A stretch of 14,482 nucleotides of DNA from an uncultured Microcaldota archaeon (lineage in GTDB: Archaea; Micrarchaeota; Micrarchaeia; Anstonellales; Bilamarchaeaceae). Below the pieces are notes generated by a model. It worked only from the letters and a program-made list of their open reading frames with translations. It was not told where the DNA came from and ran no database searches. The position numbers and the translations under genes were made by a program. Within the stretch, counting starts at the first letter, position 1; every line of letters begins with the position of its first letter. The DNA is taken from the NCBI GenBank assembly GCA_903920925.1, contig CAIXOA010000193.1, forward strand, positions 1-14,482. The letters run 5' to 3'. Positions 1-6,200 of the stretch are shown here, one piece after another.

Positions 1-1013
1 CCGATGGCGCTCGCATACCTGTGGCCCGGGACCACCTCCACCAGGTATACGCGGGGCGTGGTCTCTATTATCGCAATGAAGAACCCGAGAAGTGCGAAAC
101 CCACGAATGCGGTGAGCGTACTGTGGGTGAATGCGAAAACCAGGGCCGAGGCCGCGAACATGCAATACGCGGTTATCATCATCCTCTTCGCCCCGACCCT
201 GTCCGTGAGGATGCCCATGGGTATGGCCATGGTGGCATAGACCGCGTTGTAGGCGAGATATGCAACGGGAATCATCACCAGGGGAAGCAATTCGCTGCTG
301 CGCAGGATGAAGAACGCTATCCCTATCTGCCCCAGGGAGAACAGCGACGCAACGATTATGAAGTTCCGCATCTCACCGTCGAACAGCCTGTCCCCGCCTC
401 TTATCTTTTCAAGCTCCCTGGAGCTTTCCTTTACGAAAAATATCAGCGCTATGCTGAGCACGGAAGGGACCACCGCGATCATGAAGATTGTCCTGTATAT
501 GGAATCCTCGCCCATCCCAGAGAAGAATACCAGGAACAGCGCAGCCAGCAACGGCCCGATGAGCGCGCCGGCCGAATCCATCATCTTCCTGAACCCGAAT
601 GCCTTCCCCAGCTGCCGGCCGGGCTCGGACTCCCCTATCATCGCGTCCCGCGGAGGGGTCCTTATCCCCTTGCCGACCCTCTCCACAGTCTTGAGGGCGA
701 AGAACTGCTGCCAGCTGCCGCTGAACGGGAAGAAGCACTTCATCAGGGTGGAGAGCGAGTATCCGAAAAGGACCAGTTTTTTCCTGCTCTTGTACGTATC
801 GGATATCCAGCCCGAGGCGAACCTCATCGTTGCGACGACTATCTCGGAAATCCCTTCGAGCAGGCCGACTACCAGGTAGCTCGCGCCCAGCACGTTGACC
901 AGGAACAGCGGGATTATCGGCTCGAGCATCTCGCTGCTCGCGTCATTGAGCAGGCTGACCGCCCCGAGGAGCTTCGTGTTAGCAGAAAGATGTTCGTCCT
1001 TTGGCCTAGCCAT
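1..1013 (-). CDS. MFS transporter, C-terminus beyond the window
   Basis: This is a major facilitator superfamily membrane transporter, read on the minus strand from ATG at 1013. It is still open at position 1, so 337 residues are visible and the C-terminus is missing. Many hydrophobic helices are separated by short basic loops. The MFS motif A loop is present at residues 68-78 (GWISDTYKSRK), and its second-half copy is GILTDRVGAKR. A loop near residues 111-124 reads ERVGKGIRTPPRDA, a signature I associate with a group of prokaryotic MFS proteins of unassigned substrate. The substrate cannot be told from the sequence. An AAGGGA ribosome-binding sequence lies about 5 nt before the ATG. The gene is divergent from the dephospho-CoA kinase gene, with only 38 bp between their starts. 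A long open frame on the opposite strand here is its antisense shadow. Confidence 0.88.
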   Translation of the reverse strand, partial: MARPKDEHLSANTKLLGAVSLLNDASSEMLEPIIPLFLVNVLGASYLVVGLLEGISEIVVATMRFASGWISDTYKSRKKLVLFGYSLSTLMKCFFPFSGSWQQFFALKTVERVGKGIRTPPRDAMIGESEPGRQLGKAFGFRKMMDSAGALIGPLLAALFLVFFSGMGEDSIYRTIFMIAVVPSVLSIALIFFVKESSRELEKIRGGDRLFDGEMRNFIIVASLFSLGQIGIAFFILRSSELLPLVMIPVAYLAYNAVYATMAIPMGILTDRVGAKRMMITAYCMFAASALVFAFTHSTLTAFVGFALLGFFIAIIETTPRVYLVEVVPGHRYASAI

Positions 1014-1021
1014 GCAATCCC

Positions 1022-1029
1022 TTTTTTAA
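1022..1029 (+). promoter_or_regulatory. TATA-like box of the dephospho-CoA kinase gene
   Basis: The sequence TTTTTTAA is centred about 26 nt before the ATG at 1052, which is the usual spacing from an archaeal TATA box to a transcription start. No Shine-Dalgarno sequence precedes that ATG, so a leaderless transcript is likely. The 38-bp gap must also hold the start of the divergent transporter transcript. Confidence 0.5.
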
Positions 1030-1051
1030 CCTGACAACCAAATTCAGCCCC

Positions 1052-1564
1052 ATGGTCCGCCTGAGTGAGGAATTGAGGGCAATCCTTAAAAAACCCCTCG
1101 GGAAAACCGGCACCCTCGAGCAGGCAATCTCATCGGCAAAGGGGAAGAAAATAATCGCGGTGGGCGACCAGGTGGTGTTCGCCCTGCTTTCAAAGGGGAT
1201 ACGCCCGCACGTTGCGGTCTTCGATTTCAGGACGCTGAGGAATCCGGTCGACATGGCCGTGAGGGCGAGGCTGGAGAAGGAGTATCCGGATTCGGACAGG
1301 GTCCGCAATCCCGCGGGCGGGATCACAAGGGGCCTCGTGCTGGTTGCGCCAATCCTTGCGAGGGACGGAGGCGCCCTTCTTGTGGAGGGGGAGGAGGACC
1401 TTGCCGCGCTGGTTTTCATAAGCATAATGAAAAAGGGCTGCGTGGTAATGTACGGCCAGCCCGGCGAGGGCGTGGTTCTTATTGAGGAAGATAGTGAGGG
1501 GAAGAAATTGGCAAAAAAGATTGCAGGGAAGCTCGGTTTAGCTTCCCTTTCCGACAGCCTTTAG
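1052..1564 (+). CDS. GTP-dependent dephospho-CoA kinase (DUF359 family)
   Basis: The protein is 170 residues, the usual size for this archaeal family. It catalyses the last step of coenzyme A synthesis, phosphorylating dephospho-CoA with GTP, and replaces the bacterial CoaE type. Family hallmarks are visible: the VGDQVVFALLSKGIRPHVAV segment near residues 37-56, followed by a TLRNP-like turn. Further on come NPAGGIT near residues 88-94, VEGEEDLAAL near 111-120, and YGQPGEGVV near 135-143. The ATG at 1052 fits the family N-terminus and lies at leaderless distance from a TATA-like box. The protein should be cytosolic. Its 3' end overlaps the convergent small membrane protein gene by 27 bp. The family assignment is firm; the activity is known from characterised archaeal members, not shown here. 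Confidence 0.92.
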   Translation: MVRLSEELRAILKKPLGKTGTLEQAISSAKGKKIIAVGDQVVFALLSKGIRPHVAVFDFRTLRNPVDMAVRARLEKEYPDSDRVRNPAGGITRGLVLVAPILARDGGALLVEGEEDLAALVFISIMKKGCVVMYGQPGEGVVLIEEDSEGKKLAKKIAGKLGLASLSDSL

Positions 1565-1720
1565 GAGCACAAATAGCAGCACTATGCTGACCACCGTGAC
1601 CACGGCAACATGGGTCCAGTCATTCAGCCCGAGCGGTGGGTTGAGGTGCCAGAAGTAGCCCACTCCCGCGCCTACAACTATCGCTACCATAGCCCGCACG
1701 GCATCCATGAAGTCGCCCAT
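1538..1720 (-). CDS. Small two-helix membrane protein
   Basis: This is a 60-residue protein that I do not recognise as a named family. It has two hydrophobic segments, about residues 7-26 (rich in V, A, I and G) and 36-56 (rich in V and L). They are joined by a short loop containing NPPLGLNDW, and the C-terminal tail is basic (KAVGKGS). It lies 10 bp after the PRC-barrel stop codon. A GGTGA ribosome-binding sequence precedes its ATG by about 7 nt and overlaps that intergenic gap, so the two genes are probably one transcript. The 3' end overlaps the end of the convergent dephospho-CoA kinase gene by 27 bp. The hydrophobic pattern and good start signals argue that it is real. A membrane anchor or partner for the PRC-barrel protein is a guess from position only. 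Confidence 0.68.
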   Translation of the reverse strand: MGDFMDAVRAMVAIVVGAGVGYFWHLNPPLGLNDWTHVAVVTVVSIVLLFVLLKAVGKGS

Positions 1721-1730
1721 GGGGCTTCAC

Positions 1731-1964
1731 CTAGGCCCTTGCCCTTGCGACTACCATGACATCTTCTACGGATTTCACGTTCTTGTAGAGCACGCTCTTT
1801 TCCTTCAGGATTTCCTTTCCCTTCGAGGTGGAGAAGGACTCGAGGAGTATCCTCGCGACCTCGCCGCCTTCCATGTCCACAACAAAATCCTGCGCCGTGC
1901 CGACGTATTTGCCGCCATCGGTGAAGATTTCCATCCCGTACAGCTTCGACAGCTTGACACTCAT
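1731..1964 (-). CDS. PRC-barrel domain protein
   Basis: The 77-residue protein consists almost wholly of one PRC-barrel (photosynthetic reaction centre barrel) domain. The N-terminus reads MSVKLSKLYGMEIFTDGGKYVG. It continues with AQDFVVDMEGGEVARILLE, the typical run of short strands and glycine turns. Stand-alone PRC-barrel proteins of this size are common in archaea, where some have been linked to RNA metabolism and others to cell division as adaptor proteins. Which role applies here cannot be told. The ATG at 1964 was chosen because AAGGTGA sits about 4 nt upstream and a TATA box lies at the right distance. Longer upstream readings run back through the hydrogenase gene and are not credible. 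It probably heads a two-gene unit with the small membrane protein downstream. Confidence 0.85.
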   Translation of the reverse strand: MSVKLSKLYGMEIFTDGGKYVGTAQDFVVDMEGGEVARILLESFSTSKGKEILKEKSVLYKNVKSVEDVMVVARARA

Positions 1965-1997
1965 TGTTTCACCTTGCGCTCTAGTTACAAGGTAAGA

Positions 1998-2008
1998 ATT
2001 TATAAAAA
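1998..2008 (-). promoter_or_regulatory. TATA box of the PRC-barrel operon; possible U-tract terminator
   Basis: On the minus strand this reads TTTTTATAAAT. Its centre lies about 38 nt before the ATG at 1964, which predicts a transcription start near 1976 and a leader of about 12 nt holding the AAGGTGA ribosome-binding sequence. The five T residues also follow the hydrogenase stop codon and a CCCGGG palindrome, so the same stretch could act as a U-tract terminator for the hydrogenase transcript. Confidence 0.6.
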
Positions 2009-2020
2009 CATATCCCGGGC

Positions 2021-3124
2021 TCAGATGTTCGTTTTGTGGAAGAAGAAAAGCTCCTGCGCCTCCCTGCTTCCGGGCCCTATGCCGAGCGCCTCGTAGATGG
2101 AATGCACGCCCATCTTCCCGAGCGGGCACTTGCCCTGCTTCCTGTCCGCGGCCTTCCTCAGCCCGTGCGCCCTCGCCCTGTACTTTTCCTCGCTCGCGGG
2201 AAGGGGCTGCCCCGGCCCTCCCACGCACCCGTACGGGCAGTTCATCACTTCCACGAAATGGTATTTCACCCCGTGCTTTATCTCATCAAGCACCTTGTCC
2301 AGATTGGTCACCCCATAGATGGAAACCACGTTGAGCTGGTGCTTCCCTATCTGCACGCACAGGTGCTTCACCTGCTCGTCGCCCCTGAACCTCACCTTCT
2401 CCGGGCTTTCCCCGCATATGCATGCGAGCGTGCTCAAAAGCGCCTCGGTGATTCCTCCGGTCGCACCGAATATGACTCCGTCCTTGGAGCTGTCCGGCAG
2501 GAGCGCGGTGAACTTCCCGTCCCTCACCCTGTTTATGTCCAGCCCTTTTTTCTTAGCCCACATCCCGAGCTCGTGCGTCGTCAGCACGTAATCTATGTAT
2601 TTTATTCCGGACGGGAGCCGCTCGCGCGTCTCGTATTTCTTCAGCACGCAGGGCATGATGCTCACCATGCAGATTTTTTCAACCGGAACCCCGAGTTTTT
2701 TCGCGAGCACGTGCTTCCCGATGCTGCCCGCAATCATGTGGGGCGAGGCGATGGGCGAAACCAGGCGGTAGAGCTCCGGGTGCTTGTTCTTGCAATACAA
2801 TCTCCAGCCGATGCAGCAGGAGTTGAACACCGGGAAATACTTCTCATCGTCGCGCTCGAGCGCGTGCAGCACTTCCAGCGTCTCCTCGTAAATGTTTACA
2901 TCAGCGCCGAGGGGGGTGTCCATGACGTGGTCGAAGCCGAGCGCCTGCAGGAGCCCAACGGTTTTGTGGGTAAGGTCCTCTCCAGGTGCGCGCCCGAACT
3001 CCTCGCCGATGGAGACGCGCACCGCGGGGGCGATTTGCACAACCATTATCTTCCCGTTCTTTTTCCCGTTCTCTATGGCCGCGAACAGCTCGTCCGGCTT
3101 ATTGAGGTAAATTTCGTCTTCCAT
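2021..3124 (-). CDS. Minimal [FeFe]-hydrogenase (catalytic H-domain only)
   Basis: This 367-residue protein reduces protons to H2, or the reverse, at an H-cluster. All three H-cluster motifs are present: L1 FNSCCIGW with C103/C104, L2 IMPCVLKKYE with C159, and L3 VEVMNCPYGCVGGPGQP with C296 and C300. C104, C159, C296 and C300 would hold the [4Fe-4S] subcluster, with C103 as proton relay. M157, K162 and M294 also match. There are no N-terminal ferredoxin-type cluster domains, so it resembles the short enzymes of green algae and of several archaeal lineages. A degenerate small-subunit-like tail follows residue 312. L1 departs from the usual TSCCPxW (N for T, I for P). I chose ATG 3124 because a TATA box lies 27 nt upstream; a TTG at 3169 would add 15 residues. 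Soluble, probably ferredoxin-linked. No maturation genes (hydE, hydF, hydG) lie in the window. Confidence 0.93.
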   Translation of the reverse strand: MEDEIYLNKPDELFAAIENGKKNGKIMVVQIAPAVRVSIGEEFGRAPGEDLTHKTVGLLQALGFDHVMDTPLGADVNIYEETLEVLHALERDDEKYFPVFNSCCIGWRLYCKNKHPELYRLVSPIASPHMIAGSIGKHVLAKKLGVPVEKICMVSIMPCVLKKYETRERLPSGIKYIDYVLTTHELGMWAKKKGLDINRVRDGKFTALLPDSSKDGVIFGATGGITEALLSTLACICGESPEKVRFRGDEQVKHLCVQIGKHQLNVVSIYGVTNLDKVLDEIKHGVKYHFVEVMNCPYGCVGGPGQPLPASEEKYRARAHGLRKAADRKQGKCPLGKMGVHSIYEALGIGPGSREAQELFFFHKTNI

Positions 3125-3147
3125 GCATTTCGCGTTTCCCGCATAAC

Positions 3148-3156
3148 TAATATAAT
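3148..3156 (-). promoter_or_regulatory. TATA box of the hydrogenase gene
   Basis: On the minus strand this reads ATTATATTA, preceded by a purine-rich CGAAAC that could serve as the TFB recognition element. Its centre is about 27 nt before the ATG at 3124, which predicts a leaderless transcript. It lies inside the open frame running back to the TTG at 3169, which argues against that longer start. Confidence 0.62.
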
Positions 3157-3176
3157 GTTTCGTTTCCAATTTTTTG

Positions 3177-3192
3177 TGTAACCATGGTTACA
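3177..3192. promoter_or_regulatory. Perfect 16-bp palindrome, candidate operator
   Basis: TGTAACCATGGTTACA is a perfect inverted repeat between the divergent hydrogenase and giant-protein genes. Its centre is about 33 bp upstream of the hydrogenase TATA box and about 69 bp upstream of the giant-protein TATA box. This is the form and place expected of a site for a dimeric transcription regulator. The regulator is unknown. Confidence 0.5.
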
Positions 3193-3249
3193 ATAACCCC
3201 CCGCCCACACGCCCCCAGATTTTCAGAACGCGAAACGCGAACAGAATGG

Positions 3250-3258
3250 TATTTAAAG
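3250..3258 (+). promoter_or_regulatory. TATA box of the giant-protein operon
   Basis: TATTTAAAG is centred about 25 nt before the ATG at 3279, the spacing expected for an archaeal TATA box and a leaderless start. No ribosome-binding sequence at useful spacing precedes the ATG. It supports 3279 as the true start rather than the upstream ATG at 3174 in the same frame. Confidence 0.65.
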
Positions 3259-3278
3259 GAATCCGGAGAAACCTTATT

Positions 3279-6200
3279 ATGGGAAATGCTGGTGCAAAGT
3301 GGGCAGTGCTAGCCCTACTTCTGTTGCTATCCGTTCCCATCTCTTCCGCACAGTTCACAAGCCCGTGCCCCGGATGCGCCTTCTCCACAATGGACATCTC
3401 CGGAGAGAGCACGGAGGATGGCGCCATCATAAGTGCAAATCTTGTCGCCAGCACCGTAGACTACTCCCAACAGAGGAGCCCCCAGGACCTGATCGGAGGC
3501 TACATCGGCGCCATGCAGGACCTTCCCAACATCACCCTCACGCAGTCCACGCGCACTGCCCAGACATCCCCAATAGCCGATGCGCAGGTGTTCTTCTACT
3601 ACAACCAGTTCTCGGTCGATTCCTCAACAGGCCAGCTCACACCCACGCAGATTTCGATAAGCGGCTGCGATCCGGCAACGACCGATGAGGCCGGCACAGC
3701 CATATGCACTGTCCCCAAGGAAGTCTTCCAGAACAAGTGCACCAAGATTTTCGCCTCTTACGAGGGGAACCAGACCATGGGCGCGTCCAGCGCCTCCATT
3801 ACAATCTGCGACAGGAGCGCGGACGCGTTCGCTGCCATGGGAGCGGGGCTCGCCGGCGCGATTCCCCCCGACCAGCCCCTCTGCATAGTCGCGATAATAA
3901 TCTCCGGCCTCCTTCTCGCCTCGATGTTTTTCAGCGGAAGGAGCCCGCTCTCCCTCCTCGACATAACCACGCCGCTCCTTCCAAAGCCCAAGTCCATCTC
4001 GTACAGCGGGCTCAGCTACGGGGTGGGCTACATCCGCATGGGCCGCGAGCTGGAAAACATAAAGAAGCTCGCCAATAGCCGCCTCTCCACGAAATCCGAC
4101 GAGCTCAGGAAGGAGCTGATGAGGCGCGGCGTCACCAGCAGGGACATGGACGCGCTCCTCGCCCTCGCAAAGGGGGATCCGGCGATGGGCTACCTCGCCC
4201 TCCGCGCGCTGAGGGAAGGCAAGACTTTCGCGGAGGCAAGGAAGCTCGCGATGCTCAGGCCCGGCCCGGGAAAGGACGCTGACCTGGAGGCCGCAAAAGC
4301 CGCAATGAATTCAATGCAGCGCGGCAAGGCGAAAGACGAAGGCCTCGACACAGTCTCGCTAAGGATAAGCTCCGAACTCAACAAGAAGGAAGTCGGCCTC
4401 ATCACCGGAAATGTTCCGCCAACCATCATCAAGCTGAGGGATGCCGTGCTCGACAAGAGCCCCCTTCGGGTCCTTCTGCCCGAGAGGATACGGGACCAGA
4501 TAAAGGTCGGAATCGGCTCGGCATTTTTCGGCGTACGCTCCGCAGCGGCCATCGCCAAGCAGGTATATGTCGTCTTGCCCGCGAAGGCACTTGGCATTCC
4601 GTTGGCGCCTCTCAAGGGGGAGGAGAAGAAGGCCCGCGAGTTCTACCTCATGGACATACGCTCCCGCATAGAGCAGCTTTACAAGATCCAGATGTCCGAG
4701 GCGAAGGCGAACGCCGCCATGTACCTGGCGCGGAAGCTCCTCGAATCCAAGGGCGTCAGCCTCCAGCTTTCCGAAAAGGAGATGATGCGCCTCGGCGAAA
4801 TAGAAATACTCAAGCGGATGAACCTGAAGGGGAACGCGGCCGCGGAAGCCGTCGACAGGAAGATACGCGAGATACTCGCAAAAGAAATCACCATGGAGAG
4901 TAAGATAGAAATGCTTCGGGCGCTCGCGCGCGCGGAGGGCGCCGCATTCGACCGGAACGGCATCGAGAGCTTCCTGAAGAAGCTCACAACCATAGAGGCA
5001 ACCGCCGGCCCTTACCGTGACAAGTTCCAGGAACTTCATGAATACCTCAGAACCCTCAACGACAACAACCCCCTTGGCTCCGACAAATTCTATGCGTGGG
5101 TGGGCAGGGACAGCATGCGCTACTCGCGCAACGGCCAGCCACAGGACGACACATGGGCATTCCTTTATCTCCGCAGCTATTTCGACCAGAACGAGGCCGG
5201 GAAGAAAGCCAATGCGGAAGAGGCCGCGAAGCTCCTCTGGCTGCGCATCGTGAACGAGACCTGGGGCCTCATGCCATCAGCAGACATAAAGGGGCTTCCG
5301 GAATCCAACAAGAAGACGATGAGCCAGGCCGAGGCCTACCTCCGCAGCCTCCTGACAAAGGAAGGCCTTGACTTTTTGAATGACACCAAGAACAAGATGA
5401 AGAGCATCTTCGAGCTCCTCTACAACCCTCCCCATGGGCTGCCCCTTTTCAGCGCATCCGAGCTCACCCGCGAGTACGGCCCGAACCCCGACCACTGGAA
5501 AACAGATGTGCGCGGCTACTGGCGCGTTTACGTCCCCAACTCAGAAACGCTCGGCGATTCCAGGCTCGCTAAGACATCTGTGATGGAGCAGGCATGGAGC
5601 GCGGTCAACCGCTCCCACATCGCGCGCAAGCAATCCGTTGATGAAATCGCAAAGGACATGTTGTACAACCGCATCCGCGCCATGGTCGGCTCCAGCCACC
5701 CGGACGCCTATTACACCTCCAACCAGGAATTCCGTTTCCTCGCCTCCGCATATGGCGCATACAAGGAGAGGTATGCGCAAATGAATGGAAAGACCGAAGG
5801 ACAGAAGAAGGATTCCGGCTGGGTTACGGACGACCAGATCAAGCAACTCATAAAGGATGGCGTCTCGCTTGCCGACCTGCAGAAATTCGTATGGCTCAGG
5901 ACCCGCGAGGGCAGCTACCTCCCGTACACCGAGGGCCGCGAGCTAGCCCTCCGCGTGAGCGACGGCGAAAGGATAATAAACGGAAAGCTCTCCGTGAACG
6001 TCGGCGGCCGCTGGACGGAATACAACCCGATGGCGGTCTCCGAGCGCATGCGGAAGGAGAGCATCTCCCTCCCCCAGGACCTTCTCAGGGAACAGCAGGC
6101 GCTCCTCGCCGCGATAGAACGGTCCCCCCAGGTGCAGGAAGGCCTCCTGCGCAAGAAGGAAATCAGCCCCGATCTCAAGTCCAACATGCGCCAGTTCGCA

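Larger units (their letters stand above)
3129..3241. repeat. 10-bp inverted repeat flanking the divergent control region
   Basis: GAAACGCGAA occurs on the minus strand at 3129-3138 and on the plus strand at 3232-3241. The midpoint of the pair (3185) almost coincides with the centre of the 16-bp palindrome (3184.5). One copy lies between the hydrogenase TATA box and its ATG; the other lies just upstream of the giant-protein TATA box. It may be a second regulator-binding pair. Confidence 0.4.

Noticed and set aside
21..1034. Long plus-strand open frame (337 residues) opposite the MFS transporter
   Set aside because: Its translation is polar and rich in Arg, His and Pro, with no domain pattern, whereas the minus strand gives a clear multi-helix transporter with motif A loops. 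It is an antisense shadow in GC-rich coding DNA.
1965..2228. Upstream extension of the PRC-barrel frame to 2228
   Set aside because: The extra residues are the shadow of the hydrogenase 3' end. The ATG at 1964 has a ribosome-binding site and a correctly placed TATA box.
2036..3181. Long plus-strand open frame (381 residues) opposite the hydrogenase
   Set aside because: The opposite strand encodes all three H-cluster motifs. The plus-strand product is Arg/His/Pro-rich without recognisable features.
3174..3278. N-terminal extension of the giant protein to the ATG at 3174
   Set aside because: The extension puts 35 polar residues in front of a good signal peptide and covers the TATA box at 3250-3258.
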